This document shows positions 9,315-18,519 of a stretch of 64,000 bases of DNA, one piece after another. Numbering within the stretch: position 1 is the stretch's first letter; each line of letters opens with the position of its first letter. The notes under the pieces are model-generated. The model searched no databases, had not been told where the DNA came from, and worked only from the letters and a program-made list of their open reading frames with translations. This DNA comes from Nocardioides faecalis (lineage in GTDB: Bacteria > Actinomycetota > Actinomycetes > Propionibacteriales > Nocardioidaceae). The translations under genes and the position numbers were made by a program. The stretch is from positions 1,116,001 to 1,180,000 of the forward strand of contig NZ_CP074406.1 of assembly GCF_018388425.1 (NCBI RefSeq). The letters are read 5' to 3'.

Positions 9315-10301
9315 ATGAGCTCCCCGCAGATCCGACCGACCGACGCGACCGTGGCCGACCTCGGGGAGTTCGGGCTGATCTCCGCGGTGGCCGACGTCGT
9401 GGCGCGGACCGCGCCCGGCACCGACGTGCTCGTCGGCCCCGGTGACGACGCCGCGGTGATGCGGGTGCGCAGCGGCCACGTCGTGGTCTCCACCGACGTC
9501 CTGGTCGAGGGCCGCCACTTCCGACGGGACTGGGCCGAGGCCGTCGACGTCGGGCACCGCGCGGCCGCGCAGAACATCTCCGACGTCAACGCCATGGGTG
9601 GCCGCGCACAGTGGCTGACGGTGTCGCTGGCCATGCCGGCCGACCTGCCCGCCGCGTGGGCCCTGGACTTCACCCGGGGATTCGCCACCGAGTGCGCCGC
9701 GGTGGGCGCCGGCGTGGTCGGCGGAGACCTGTCCCGCGCGGACGCGGTGGTGGTCTCGGTGACCGTCATCGGCGCCTGCACCGTCTCCCCGGTGCTGCGC
9801 TCGGGTGCCGCGCCCGGCGACGTGCTCGCGCTGTGCGGCCGGCAGGGCTGGGCCGCGGGCGGCCTGGCCGTCCTGGGCCGCGGGTTCCGCTCCCCGCGGG
9901 TGCTGGTGGAGGCCTACCGTCGCCCCGCGCCGCCGTACGACGCCGGGCCGCAGGCGGCCCAGGCCGGGGCTACCGCGATGATCGACGTCTCCGACGGCCT
10001 GCTCGCCGAGGCCGGTCACCTCGCCGTCGCCTCCGGGGTCAGCATCGACGTCTCGACCGGCTCCTTCGAGGTGCCCGAGCCGCTGCTCGCCGTCGGCGCC
10101 GCCACCGGGGCCGACCCGCTGCAGTTCATCCTCGCCGGTGGGGACGACCACAGCCTGCTCGCCACCTTCCCGGCCGGTGCCGCGCTGCCCGAGGGATGGG
10201 TTCGGATCGGCACCGTCGGGTCCGCTCCCGTGGAGGGGGAGCCCGCCGTCACCGTCGACGGAGCCCCGTACGACGGCCCGACGGGCTGGACGCACTTCTG
10301 A
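9315..10301 (+). CDS. thiL: thiamine-monophosphate kinase
   Basis: Phosphorylates thiamine monophosphate to thiamine pyrophosphate, the last step of the pathway. The 328-residue protein has the AIR-synthase-like fold: LGEFGLISAV near the N-terminus, GPGDDAAVM (about residues 43-51, metal and ATP binding), STDVLVEGRHF (about 60-70), ISDVNAMGGRA (about 91-101) and IDVSDGLLAEAGHL. ATG 9315 begins MSSPQI; it has TGGGAT 6 bases upstream and no clear ribosome-binding site. A perfect-stem terminator follows, shared with rpmB. No thiamine riboswitch is visible. Confidence 0.96.
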   Translation: MSSPQIRPTDATVADLGEFGLISAVADVVARTAPGTDVLVGPGDDAAVMRVRSGHVVVSTDVLVEGRHFRRDWAEAVDVGHRAAAQNISDVNAMGGRAQWLTVSLAMPADLPAAWALDFTRGFATECAAVGAGVVGGDLSRADAVVVSVTVIGACTVSPVLRSGAAPGDVLALCGRQGWAAGGLAVLGRGFRSPRVLVEAYRRPAPPYDAGPQAAQAGATAMIDVSDGLLAEAGHLAVASGVSIDVSTGSFEVPEPLLAVGAATGADPLQFILAGGDDHSLLATFPAGAALPEGWVRIGTVGSAPVEGEPAVTVDGAPYDGPTGWTHF

Positions 10302-10350
10302 GGTCCTTCGTCGGCGCCGCTGCCTCTCGGGCGGTGGCGCCGGGAAGCAC

Positions 10351-10382
10351 GAAGGCCGCCACCCGAGCGGGTGGCGGCCTTC
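10351..10382. terminator. bidirectional terminator between thiL and rpmB
   Basis: A perfect 14-bp stem (10351-10364 with 10369-10382) encloses the tetraloop GAGC. It lies between convergent genes and ends in a short CTTC, so it can serve both. Confidence 0.85.
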
Positions 10383-10403
10383 GTCGAGCCGATCAGCGGC
10401 AGG

Positions 10404-10589
10404 TCAGCGGGAGACCTTGCCGGCCTTCAGGCAGCCGGTGCACACGTTGAGGCGCTTCGGGGTGCCGTTGACGACCGCGCGGACGCGCTGGATGTTCGGG
10501 TCGAAGCGGCGCTTCGTGATCTTGCGCGACCACGGCCGGTTGTTGCCGAACGTCGGCTTCTTGTCGCAGATGTCGCACACGGCGGCCAT
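10404..10589 (-). CDS. rpmB: 50S ribosomal protein L28
   Basis: Small protein of the large ribosomal subunit, 61 residues. It keeps both cysteine pairs, CDIC (residues 5-8) and CTGC (about 51-54), so it is the zinc-binding form. Conserved blocks GNNRPWSRKITKRRF and NIQRVRA are present. The ATG is preceded by CAGGAG on the minus strand. It is divergent from the DAK2 kinase gene, as in other actinobacteria. Confidence 0.97.
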   Translation of the reverse strand: MAAVCDICDKKPTFGNNRPWSRKITKRRFDPNIQRVRAVVNGTPKRLNVCTGCLKAGKVSR

Positions 10590-10755
10590 GGAAACTCCTG
10601 GGAAGATTGCGGTTTCACGTCTGTCGAGCCCGGCAGCGAGAGCGCACGCCGGACAACCGGTTCAGGATAGACGACCTCATCGCGGACGCTGAAATCCACG
10701 GGACGGTCCTCCATCGGGGCCGTTGCGTCGCGCGGGACGGGGGGTGCGGATCATC

Positions 10756-10770
10756 TAGGGTGACGTGCGA
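10756..10770 (+). promoter_or_regulatory. TAGGGT -10-like element before the DAK2 gene
   Basis: TAGGGT (10756-10761) lies 8 bases before ATG 10770 with no ribosome-binding site between, fitting a leaderless transcript. Confidence 0.5.
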
Positions 10771-12551
10771 TGGCTGAGGGGACGGGACACGACGCGACGG
10801 GTGCGGGGACGGCGATCTCGCTGGCCACGGTGGCCCGGTTCGTCGACGTCGCCGTGGACGCGCTGGCGCAGGCGCGTGAGGAGGTCGACGCCCTCAACGT
10901 CTTCCCGGTGCCCGACGGCGACACGGGGACGAACATGTACCTGACCGTCGTGGCGGCCCGCGACGCGATCCGCGTCGCGATGGCCGAGCAGGAGCACGGT
11001 GCAGACAGCGGCGCAGGCCGCGGCGCCGAGCCCGGTGCCGGGGACGGCTCCGGGCTCGAGGGGCCGATGGCAGCACTCGCGCGTGGTGCGTTGCTCGGCG
11101 CGCGCGGGAACTCCGGGGTGATCCTCAGCGAGATGCTCGGCGCCGTCGCGCGCCGCATCGCCTCCGCCGAGCCCGGCGAGTCGAACGCCCGCGTCCTGGC
11201 CGACGGGATGGCGCAGGCGTCGACGGCGAGCTACGCCGCGGTCGGCGAGCCGGTCGAGGGCACCATGCTCACCGTGCTCCGGGCCGCTGCCCAGGCCGCC
11301 GGCGCTGTGGCCGAGCAGCCCACCGCGCGCAGCAGCGACGTGCTGGCCGCCGCCGCGGCCGCGGCCCGCGAGGCCCTGGGCCACACGCCCGAGCAGCTCG
11401 AGGCCCTCGCCGCCGCCGGGGTCGTGGACGCCGGCGGGCGAGGACTGTCGGTCATCCTCGACGCGGCGGAGACCGTGCTCACCGGCCGCCGGCCGATCCC
11501 GGTCACCGCGCCGTTGGGCAGCCACGCCATCCCGGTCCCGCAGCTGCCGGAGGCCGGTGCGGACCTGTCCGCCGACGGCCCCGCCTACGAGGTCATGTAC
11601 CTGCTCGACGGCCCCGACGACGGCGTCGGCGTGCTCCGCAAGCGGCTCGGAGGGCTCGGCGACTCCGTCGTGGTCGTCGGAGGCGAGGGGCTGTGGCACG
11701 TGCACGTGCACACCGACGACGTCGGGGCGGCGATCGAGGCCGGCCTCGAGCTCGGCCGCCCGCACCGGATCCGGGTCATCCACTTCGCCGAGCAGCTGGC
11801 GCGCCAGGTCGGCCAGGCGGGTCAGACGGGTCAGGCGGGTCAGGCGGGTCAGAGCGGTGAGTCGGCGCCCCGGGCGCTCTCCGGACGCCGGGTGGTCGCG
11901 GTCGCGGCCGGCCCCGGGCTGGCCGAGCTGTTCCAGGAGGCCGGTGCGGTCGTCGTACCAGGAGGACCGGGGCGGCGGCCCTCGACGGGCGAGCTGCTGG
12001 AGGCGATCACCGGGTGCGGTGCCCGCGAGGTCGTGGTGCTGCCCAACGACGAGCCGTCGGTGCGGGCCGCGCTGGTCGCGGCCAGCACCGCGGAGGCCGA
12101 CCACGGTGCCCGCGGGCTGCGGGTCGCGGTGATCCCGACCCACGCCCAGGTCCAGGGCCTGGCGGCGGTCGCGGTGCACGAGCCCGGCCGGGCCTTCGAC
12201 CAGGACGTCACCGAGATGACCGCGACGGCCCGCCACGTCCGGCACGGCGCGGTCACCGTCGCCGCCAAGCAGGCGATGACCATGGCCGGGCCGTGCGAGC
12301 CCGGCGACGCGCTCGGCGTGATCGCCGGCGACTTCGCCGTCGTCGGCGACGACCTCGGGGCGGTCGCCCTGATCGTGCTGGACCGTCTCCTCGCCGCCGG
12401 CGGCGAGATGGTCACCCTGGTGCACGGCCGCGACGGCATCGGCCTGGCGGAGAGCGCCGCGGCCTGGGTGGAGGAGAGCCATCCCCACGTCGACGTCATG
12501 GTGTACGACGGTGGCCAGGAGCGCTACCCGCTCCTGATGTCGGTGGAGTGA
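10770..12551 (+). CDS. DAK2 domain fatty-acid-kinase-like protein (FakA/YloV family)
   Basis: 593 residues. The N-terminal DhaL (DAK2) domain has NVFPVPDGDTGTNM (about residues 38-51), whose aspartates bind Mg-ADP, and ALLGARGNSGVILSE. Middle and C-terminal FakA-type domains follow. By family knowledge FakA phosphorylates fatty acids held by a DegV-family partner; no degV gene lies in this window. A Gly-Gln repeat linker (residues about 347-361) joins the middle and C-terminal domains. The gene is upstream of recG, as Rv2974c is near recG in M. tuberculosis. Confidence 0.88.
   Translation: MAEGTGHDATGAGTAISLATVARFVDVAVDALAQAREEVDALNVFPVPDGDTGTNMYLTVVAARDAIRVAMAEQEHGADSGAGRGAEPGAGDGSGLEGPMAALARGALLGARGNSGVILSEMLGAVARRIASAEPGESNARVLADGMAQASTASYAAVGEPVEGTMLTVLRAAAQAAGAVAEQPTARSSDVLAAAAAAAREALGHTPEQLEALAAAGVVDAGGRGLSVILDAAETVLTGRRPIPVTAPLGSHAIPVPQLPEAGADLSADGPAYEVMYLLDGPDDGVGVLRKRLGGLGDSVVVVGGEGLWHVHVHTDDVGAAIEAGLELGRPHRIRVIHFAEQLARQVGQAGQTGQAGQAGQSGESAPRALSGRRVVAVAAGPGLAELFQEAGAVVVPGGPGRRPSTGELLEAITGCGAREVVVLPNDEPSVRAALVAASTAEADHGARGLRVAVIPTHAQVQGLAAVAVHEPGRAFDQDVTEMTATARHVRHGAVTVAAKQAMTMAGPCEPGDALGVIAGDFAVVGDDLGAVALIVLDRLLAAGGEMVTLVHGRDGIGLAESAAAWVEESHPHVDVMVYDGGQERYPLLMSVE
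11808..11852 (+). repeat. five 9-bp repeats coding a Gly-Gln linker
   Basis: Five in-frame 9-bp units close to GCGGGTCAG encode VGQ, AGQ, TGQ, AGQ, AGQ in the interdomain linker of the DAK2 protein. Confidence 0.8.
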
Positions 12552-12627
12552 CGGACCATCGTCACGGAGCCGGACGGGTCGACCGTCCGGCGGTGACGGG
12601 CAGGCCCCAGGAGCGAGCGGAGCAGGG

Positions 12628-14862
12628 TTGAGCATCACTCTGGACACGTCCATCACGGCGGTGCTGGGCGCCACCACGCCGGCCAAGCGCAAGAAGTTCA
12701 CCGACGGGCTCGGCATCCGCACCGTCGGCGACCTGCTGCGCCACTTCCCGCGCCGCTACCTGGAGACCGGGTCGCTGAGCAGGGTCGACAACCTGCGCCG
12801 CGGGCAGGTGCTGTGCGTGGTCGGCGAGATCACCGAGTGCGTGACCAAGTCCTACACCGACCGCCGCACCGGCCGGCCGGCGTACCGGGTGGAGGCGACG
12901 CTGGCCACCGCCGGGCCGAGCCTGCGGATGACGTTCTTCGCCAAGAACCAGGGCACCGCGGCCTGGCACGCGCGCCGGGTCGAGGTCGGCAACCGCGGCG
13001 TCTTCCTGGGCAAGGCCGACCAGTTCCGCGACGAGTGGCAGCTGGTCAACCCGCAGCTGATGATCTTCGGGATGAGCGACGACGACGGGCTGGAGGAGAT
13101 CCTCGACATCGGCCCGCTGTTCCCCATCTACCCGCTGACCAAGGGCGTGGAGTCCTGGGACATCGCCCGTGCGGTGAAGTTCGCCGACTCGGTGATCGCC
13201 GACATCCCGGAGATCCTGCCCGAGGCGCTGCGCACCGAGCACGGCGTGCTGGGCATCCAGGACGCCTACCACTGGGTGCACCAGCCGCAGGACCGCGAGC
13301 AGGTCCACCACGCCCACCACCGCTTCCGGTTCGAGGAGGCACTGATCACCCAGCTCGTGCTCGGCCGGCGGCGTCGCGCCGTGCGGGACGCGGGCGCCAC
13401 CGCCCGCACCGGCGGCGGAGGCCTGCTCGCGGCGTTCGACGAGCGGCTGCCGTTCACCCTGACCCAGGGCCAGCAGCAGGTGGGACGCGAGATCGAGGCC
13501 GACCTCGCCGCGCCGTACCCGATGAACCGGCTGCTGCAGGGCGAGGTGGGCTCCGGCAAGACCCTGGTCGCGCTGCGGGCGATGCTGCGGGTCGTGGACT
13601 CCGGCGGCCAGGCGGCGCTGCTGGCGCCCACCGAGGTCCTCGCCCAGCAGCACCACCGCTCCATCGTGGCCATGCTCGGCGACCTCGCCGACGACGGCAC
13701 GATCTTCGGTGGCGGCGAGGGCACCCGCGTGGAGCTGCTGACCGGCTCGATGACCAAGACCCAGCGCACCGCGCCGCTCTCACGCATCGCCACCGGCGAG
13801 GCGGGCATCGTGATCGGCACGCACGCGCTGCTGCAGGCCCAGGTCTCCTTCTTCGACCTCGGCCTGGTGGTCGTCGACGAGCAGCACCGCTTCGGCGTCG
13901 AGCAGCGCGCCGCGCTGACCGACAAGGCCTCGGCGCCGCCGCACCTGCTGGTGATGACGGCGACGCCGATCCCGCGCACCGTCGCGATGACGGTCTTCGG
14001 GGACCTGGAGACCTCGACGCTGAGCGAGCTGCCCGCCGGGCGCGCCCCGATCCAGACCAACCTGGTGCCGCTGGCCGAGCATCCGTCGTGGTTCGGGCGG
14101 GTCTGGCAGCGGGTGCGCGAGGAGGTGGAGAAGGGCCACCAGGTGTACGTCGTGTGCCCGCGGATCTCCGGCGACGAGCGCGAGGCCGAGCAGGTCGAGG
14201 TCATCGACGTGCCCGGAGAGGACGGCGTCGTCGAGGAGGCGCCTCGCCCGGCGGCCGCCGCCGTCGAGGAGGTCGTGCAGCGGCTGGCGGAGGGTCCGCT
14301 GAGCGGACTGCGGATCGCGCGGATCCACGGTCGCCTGCCGGCGGACGAGAAGGACGCCACCATGCGCGCCTTCGCCGCAGGCGAGGTGGACGTGCTCGTC
14401 TCCACCACCGTCATCGAGGTCGGCGTCGACGTCGCCAACGCGACCACGATGGTGATCCTCGACGCCGACCGGTTCGGCATCTCCCAGCTGCACCAGCTGC
14501 GCGGGCGGGTCGGCCGGGGCGGGCTGCCCGGGCTGTGCCTGCTGGTCACCCACGCCGGTGAGGAGACCCCTGCCCGGGAGCGGCTCGAGGCTGTCGCCTC
14601 GACCACCGACGGGTTCGTGCTCAGCCAGATCGACCTCGAGCAGCGCCGGGAAGGCGACGTGCTCGGGGCCTCCCAGGCCGGGCGGCGCTCGAGCCTGGAG
14701 AACCTCAAGGTGCTGCGCGACGAGGACACGATCGTGGCGGCCCGGGCCGCGGCGGAAGGGCTCCTCGACGCCGACCGGGACCTGGGGCAGGCGCCCGGCC
14801 TGGCGGCGGCGGTGCAGGAGCTGGAGCGCACCCACCAGGCAGAGTTCGTGGCGAAGTCGTGA
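12628..14862 (+). CDS. recG: ATP-dependent DNA helicase RecG
   Basis: Branched-DNA helicase that reverses stalled forks and processes Holliday junctions. 744 residues. The N-terminal wedge (OB) domain is followed by helicase motif I GEVGSGKTLVALRA (about residues 304-317), motif II DEQHRFGVEQR (about 416-426), motif III MTATPIPRT, and motif VI QLHQLRGRVGRGG. The start is TTG 12628, beginning MSITLD, preceded by purine-rich GGAGCAGGG. An insert of about 30 residues rich in Glu and Ala lies between the two helicase lobes. rsmD follows after 25 bases and is probably co-transcribed. Confidence 0.97.
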   Translation: MSITLDTSITAVLGATTPAKRKKFTDGLGIRTVGDLLRHFPRRYLETGSLSRVDNLRRGQVLCVVGEITECVTKSYTDRRTGRPAYRVEATLATAGPSLRMTFFAKNQGTAAWHARRVEVGNRGVFLGKADQFRDEWQLVNPQLMIFGMSDDDGLEEILDIGPLFPIYPLTKGVESWDIARAVKFADSVIADIPEILPEALRTEHGVLGIQDAYHWVHQPQDREQVHHAHHRFRFEEALITQLVLGRRRRAVRDAGATARTGGGGLLAAFDERLPFTLTQGQQQVGREIEADLAAPYPMNRLLQGEVGSGKTLVALRAMLRVVDSGGQAALLAPTEVLAQQHHRSIVAMLGDLADDGTIFGGGEGTRVELLTGSMTKTQRTAPLSRIATGEAGIVIGTHALLQAQVSFFDLGLVVVDEQHRFGVEQRAALTDKASAPPHLLVMTATPIPRTVAMTVFGDLETSTLSELPAGRAPIQTNLVPLAEHPSWFGRVWQRVREEVEKGHQVYVVCPRISGDEREAEQVEVIDVPGEDGVVEEAPRPAAAAVEEVVQRLAEGPLSGLRIARIHGRLPADEKDATMRAFAAGEVDVLVSTTVIEVGVDVANATTMVILDADRFGISQLHQLRGRVGRGGLPGLCLLVTHAGEETPARERLEAVASTTDGFVLSQIDLEQRREGDVLGASQAGRRSSLENLKVLRDEDTIVAARAAAEGLLDADRDLGQAPGLAAAVQELERTHQAEFVAKS

Positions 14863-14887
14863 CCGTGAGCGTGGAGAGGGAGCACCC

Positions 14888-15481
14888 GTGACCAGGATCA
14901 TCGCCGGCTCCGCCGGCGGCCGCCGGCTGCAGACGCCGCGCGGCGACGCCACCCGGCCCACCAGCGACCGGGTGCGGGAGGCGCTGTTGTCCGCCGTCGA
15001 CGCGTGGGCCGGCTCGCTGCGCGGGCTGCGGGTCCTCGACCTGTACGCGGGCTCCGGCGCGGTCGGCCTGGAGGCCTGGTCCCGGGGCGCGGAGGCGGTC
15101 ACCCTCGTGGAGTCCGACCGGCGCACCGCCGACCTGGTGCGGGCGAACGCCCGCGCCGTGGGCTGCCCGGTCGCCGAGGTGATCGCCCGCTCGGTGTCGG
15201 CGTTCCTGGCGTCCGCGCCGCGCGCGCCGTACGACCTGGTCTTCGCCGACCCGCCCTACCCGCTCGCCGACGACGCGGTCGCGGAGGTGCTCGGCGCGCT
15301 CGTCGAGGGAGGGTGGCTCAGTGACGACGCCCTCGTCGTCGTCGAGCGGTCCGGGCGCAGCCCCGAGCCCGCCTGGCCGGCAGGGCTGGTGCCGCTGCCC
15401 GGCCGCCGCGGAGCCAAGCGGTACGGCGAGACCACGCTGTGGTTCGCCGAGCACCCGGCCGAGGACGCGGCGGGGGAGTGA
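14888..15481 (+). CDS. rsmD: 16S rRNA (guanine(966)-N(2))-methyltransferase
   Basis: S-adenosylmethionine-dependent enzyme that methylates G966 of 16S rRNA. 197 residues. It has [14 protein letters not shown] at the start, [13 protein letters not shown], the SAM-binding motif [15 protein letters not shown] (about residues 47-61) and the catalytic DPPYPL (about 121-126). GTG 14888 is preceded by GAGAGGGAG. It lies between recG and coaD, the usual order. Confidence 0.96.
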   Translation: MTRIIAGSAGGRRLQTPRGDATRPTSDRVREALLSAVDAWAGSLRGLRVLDLYAGSGAVGLEAWSRGAEAVTLVESDRRTADLVRANARAVGCPVAEVIARSVSAFLASAPRAPYDLVFADPPYPLADDAVAEVLGALVEGGWLSDDALVVVERSGRSPEPAWPAGLVPLPGRRGAKRYGETTLWFAEHPAEDAAGE

Positions 15482-15492
15482 GCGGGGTCCGC

Positions 15493-15507
15493 TAACCTCA
15501 CCCACCA
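15493..15507 (+). promoter_or_regulatory. TAACCT -10-like element before coaD
   Basis: TAACCT (15493-15498) is 8 bases before ATG 15507; no ribosome-binding site is present. It fits a leaderless coaD transcript. Confidence 0.5.
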
Positions 15508-15998
15508 TGACCCGTGCGGTGTGTCCTGGATCCTTCGACCCGGTCACCAACGGCCACGTCGACATCTTCCGTCGTGCGGCGGCGCTCTTCGACGAGCTCG
15601 TGGTCGCCACCGGCACGAACATCTCCAAGTCGCGGCTCTTCGACCCCGACGAGCGCCTGGAGATGCTGCGCGAGGCGTGTGCGGACCTGCCCAACGTCAC
15701 CGTGATGGGCTTCACCGGCCTCATCGTCGACTTCTGCCGCGAGATCGACGCCCAGGCGATCGTCAAGGGCCTGCGTGGCGGCAACGACTACGAGTACGAG
15801 CTGCCCATGGCGCAGATGAACGCCCACCTGACCGGCGTCGAGACCGTCTTCGTGCCCACCACCGCCTCGCTCGGCTACGTCTCCTCCAGCCTGGTCAAGG
15901 AGGTCGCCTCGCTCGGCGGCGACGTCTCCGCGCTGGTGCCTCCCGCGGTGCAGCGCCGCCTCGACGCCAAGCTGGCCTCCCCACGAGCCGGGCAGTGA
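15507..15998 (+). CDS. coaD: pantetheine-phosphate adenylyltransferase
   Basis: Transfers AMP from ATP to 4'-phosphopantetheine, the penultimate step of coenzyme A synthesis. 163 residues, normal for the family. It shows the nucleotidyltransferase motif [14 protein letters not shown] (residues 7-20, with the TxGH-type His), the central [12 protein letters not shown] and the C-terminal [15 protein letters not shown]. The ATG has no ribosome-binding site. Confidence 0.97.
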   Translation: MTRAVCPGSFDPVTNGHVDIFRRAAALFDELVVATGTNISKSRLFDPDERLEMLREACADLPNVTVMGFTGLIVDFCREIDAQAIVKGLRGGNDYEYELPMAQMNAHLTGVETVFVPTTASLGYVSSSLVKEVASLGGDVSALVPPAVQRRLDAKLASPRAGQ

Positions 15999-16039
15999 GT
16001 CGCGCCCGCACGGCGCACCGCGCGGTGGCCGGGCCAGAT

Positions 16040-16068
16040 TTGGTGGCGCCCGACACCGCCACTACGAT
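16040..16068 (+). promoter_or_regulatory. probable promoter of the yceD-rpmF-rnc operon
   Basis: TTGGTG (16040-16045), 17 bases, then TACGAT (16063-16068). Transcription should begin near 16075, which leaves a leader of about 33 bases to the CTG at 16108 but only about 6 bases to the TTG at 16081. Confidence 0.5.
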
Positions 16069-16107
16069 TGACCCGATCTGTTGTGCCCGGACCTGGAAAG
16101 TGATCCC

Positions 16108-16674
16108 CTGAACGACCTGGACCCGAGAGCGCCGCTCGTGCTCGACACCCGCGAGCTCGGCCGCCGCCCGGGGTCCCAGCGTGAGGTGACACTGACAGTT
16201 CCGGCCCCAGCCGATCTGGGCATCGAAGTCCTAGCTGTCCCCGAAGGCGCGCCGGTCGATCTTGACCTGCGTCTCGAGGCGGTCATGGAAGGCGTGCTCG
16301 TCACCGGAACGGCGCGAGCCGGTCTGGAGGGCGAGTGTGCGCGGTGCCTGGAGCCGATCCGCGAGGACATCGAGGTGACGTTCCAGGAGCTGTTCGTCTA
16401 CGACGACATCCGGGACTCAGCGGAAGCTGAGGAGGACGACGAGGTCAGCACGCTGCAGGACGACCTGGTCGACCTGGAGCCGCTGCTGAGGGATGCGGTG
16501 GTGCTCGCACTGCCGTTCCAGCCGCTGTGTGAGGACGACTGTCCGGGGTTGTGCGTCGAGTGTGGCGTGCGGCTGGCGGACGAGCCGGACCACACGCACG
16601 AGGCTCCGATCGACCCCCGGTGGAAGGCGCTCACCGCGCTGACCGAAGATGCCGAGCAAGACCCCCAGGACTAG
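16108..16674 (+). CDS. YceD/DUF177 family protein
   Basis: Small protein of the YceD family, nearly always encoded next to rpmF and linked to ribosome or rRNA homeostasis. It has the conserved ECARCLEPI cysteine pair and a second C-terminal set [13 protein letters not shown], suggesting metal binding. 188 residues from CTG 16108, which has GGAAAG 7 bases upstream and gives the family-like start [17 protein letters not shown]. The only standard start codon in reach is TTG 16081, which would add nine residues and has no ribosome-binding site. It leads rpmF by 48 bases. Confidence 0.85.
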   Translation: MNDLDPRAPLVLDTRELGRRPGSQREVTLTVPAPADLGIEVLAVPEGAPVDLDLRLEAVMEGVLVTGTARAGLEGECARCLEPIREDIEVTFQELFVYDDIRDSAEAEEDDEVSTLQDDLVDLEPLLRDAVVLALPFQPLCEDDCPGLCVECGVRLADEPDHTHEAPIDPRWKALTALTEDAEQDPQD

Positions 16675-16722
16675 CGCTCACCCGAGCGCTCGACGTTCCC
16701 AGTAGATCCCAAGGAGAAGACA

Positions 16723-16908
16723 GTGGCTGTTCCGAAGCGGAAGATGTCGCGCAGCAACACGCGGCACCGTCGCTCGCAGTGGAAGGCTGTCGCCCCGGTG
16801 CTGGTCACCTGCGCGAACCCCGCGTGCGGCGCGAAGCACCTGCCCCACCGTGCCTGCGGCACCTGCGGCCAGTACGGCGCCCGCGCCGACCGTCGTCAGG
16901 TCCTCTGA
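16723..16908 (+). CDS. rpmF: 50S ribosomal protein L32
   Basis: Large-subunit ribosomal protein, 61 residues, starting [20 protein letters not shown], the family signature. It retains the zinc ribbon CANPAC (about 30-35) and CGTC (about 45-48), so it is the zinc-binding form. GTG 16723 is preceded by AAGGAGAAG. Its stop codon overlaps a CTG that may start rnc. Confidence 0.97.
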   Translation: MAVPKRKMSRSNTRHRRSQWKAVAPVLVTCANPACGAKHLPHRACGTCGQYGARADRRQVL

Positions 16909-17645
16909 GGCGCACGCCCATCACCGAGTACGTCGAGCTGCGTCGAGCGCTCGGGGATCCGATCCTGGACCCCGAGCTGCTCGAGCGCGCCCTGACGCAC
17001 CGCTCCTACGCCTACGAGAACGGTGGTCTTCCGACCAACGAACGGCTGGAGTTCCTCGGTGACTCGGTCCTCGGCGTGGTGGTGACCGAGACCCTCTACC
17101 GCACCCACCCGGACCTCCCCGAGGGCCGGCTGGCCAAGCTGCGCGCCGCCGTGGTGAACGCGCGCGCCCTGGCCGGGGTGGCCCGTGGGATCGGCCTCGG
17201 CCAGCACATCAAGCTGGGTCGCGGCGAGGAGGCCACCGGTGGCCGGGACAAGGCCTCGATCCTGTCCGACACCGTCGAGGCCGTGATCGGCGCGGTGCAC
17301 CTCTCCGGTGGCATCGAGGTCTCCGCCGACCTCGTGCACCGGCTGTTCGACCCGCTCATCGAGGCGGCGTCCGCGATGGGCGCCGGGCTCGACTGGAAGA
17401 CCTCGCTGCAGGAGCTGGCCGCCGACCAGTCCCTCGGCGTGCCCGAGTACGTCATCGAGGACGCCGGTCCCGACCACCTCAAGACGTTCACCGCCCAGGT
17501 GCGCGTCGGCGACAAGCTCTACGGCAACGGCACCGGCCGCTCCAAGAAGGAGGCCGAGCAGGGCGCCGCCCAGACCGCGTACGGCGAGATCACCGCCGAC
17601 CTCGGCCTCGACGCCCCCGGCCGCCCGCTGGTCGCCGGCAGCTGA
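16905..17645 (+). CDS. rnc: ribonuclease III
   Basis: Double-strand-specific RNase that processes rRNA precursors and other structured RNAs. The catalytic domain has [13 protein letters not shown], the signature [13 protein letters not shown] with the Mg-binding Glu and Asp, and the second acidic cluster [13 protein letters not shown]; the C-terminal dsRNA-binding domain begins near [11 protein letters not shown] and ends [13 protein letters not shown]. No ATG, GTG or TTG lies near the expected N-terminus; the first in-frame GTG upstream is at 16779, inside rpmF. CTG 16905 overlaps the rpmF stop as CTGA, and ATC 16920 (start ITEYVELRR) with GAGG nine bases upstream is the other option. Confidence 0.93.
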   Translation: MRRTPITEYVELRRALGDPILDPELLERALTHRSYAYENGGLPTNERLEFLGDSVLGVVVTETLYRTHPDLPEGRLAKLRAAVVNARALAGVARGIGLGQHIKLGRGEEATGGRDKASILSDTVEAVIGAVHLSGGIEVSADLVHRLFDPLIEAASAMGAGLDWKTSLQELAADQSLGVPEYVIEDAGPDHLKTFTAQVRVGDKLYGNGTGRSKKEAEQGAAQTAYGEITADLGLDAPGRPLVAGS

Positions 17646-17658
17646 CCTCCACCGCCCC

Positions 17659-18519
17659 GTGCCCGAGCTGCCCGAGGTCGAGGTCGTCCGTGCCGGCCTC
17701 GAGCGCCACGTCACCGGCGCGACGATCACCTTCGTCGACGTCCTGCACGACCGTCCGGTGCGCCGTCACCCCGGCGGTGCCGCCGGGTTCGCCGCTGCGC
17801 TGACCGGCCGCACCATCGTCGGCGCGTGCCGCCGCGGCAAGTACCTGTGGCTGCCGCTGGACAACGGCGACGCCATCCTCGGCCACCTCGGGATGAGCGG
17901 GCAGATGCTCGTCCAACCCACCGACGCCCCCGCCGAACGGCACCTGCGCGTCCGGTTCGCCCTCGCCGGCACCGAGCACGGCCGCGAGCTGCGCTTCGTC
18001 GACCAGCGCATGTTCGGCGGCCTGTCGGTCTCGGTCGGCGGCGCGGAGCTGCCCGGCGAGATCGCGCACATCGCCCGCGACCCGCTCGACCCGGCCTTCG
18101 ACGACGACGCCTTCGCGGCCCGGCTGCGGCGACGCACCTCGGGCGTGAAGCGGCTGCTGCTCGACCAGGGACTGATCTCCGGTGTCGGCAACATCTACGC
18201 CGACGAGGCGCTGTGGCGTGCCCGGCTGCACGGCGAGCGGCCCGGGGACCGGCTGACCCGCAAGCAGGCCCTCGAGCTGCTCGGCCACGCCCGCGAGGTG
18301 ATGAACGCGGCGCTCGCCCAGGGCGGCACCTCCTTCGACGCGCTCTACGTCAACGTCAACGGCGAGTCCGGCTACTTCGACCGCTCGCTGCACGCCTACG
18401 GCCGCGAGGGCGAGCCCTGCGACCGGTGCGGCACGCCGATCCGCCGCGTGGCGTTCATGAACCGCTCGTCGTACTTCTGCCCGCGGTGCCAGCCGGTGCC
18501 GCGGGCGCGTCGGCGCTGA
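17659..18519 (+). CDS. mutM: formamidopyrimidine-DNA glycosylase
   Basis: Excises 8-oxoguanine and formamidopyrimidines in base-excision repair. 286 residues. The start PELPEVEVV gives the catalytic proline and glutamate right after the initiator. LGHLGMSG and the helix-two-turn-helix block [15 protein letters not shown] are intact, and the zinc finger [10 protein letters not shown]...YFCPRCQ closes the protein. GTG 17659 is fixed by the catalytic N-terminus. It lies 13 bases after rnc. Its last 65 bases overlap, antisense, the 3' end of the putative anti-sigma gene. Confidence 0.97.
   Translation: MPELPEVEVVRAGLERHVTGATITFVDVLHDRPVRRHPGGAAGFAAALTGRTIVGACRRGKYLWLPLDNGDAILGHLGMSGQMLVQPTDAPAERHLRVRFALAGTEHGRELRFVDQRMFGGLSVSVGGAELPGEIAHIARDPLDPAFDDDAFAARLRRRTSGVKRLLLDQGLISGVGNIYADEALWRARLHGERPGDRLTRKQALELLGHAREVMNAALAQGGTSFDALYVNVNGESGYFDRSLHAYGREGEPCDRCGTPIRRVAFMNRSSYFCPRCQPVPRARRR

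Noticed and set aside
16779-16904. GTG 16779 as start of rnc
   Set aside because: It would place 42 extra residues inside rpmF in another frame, with no similarity to RNase III.
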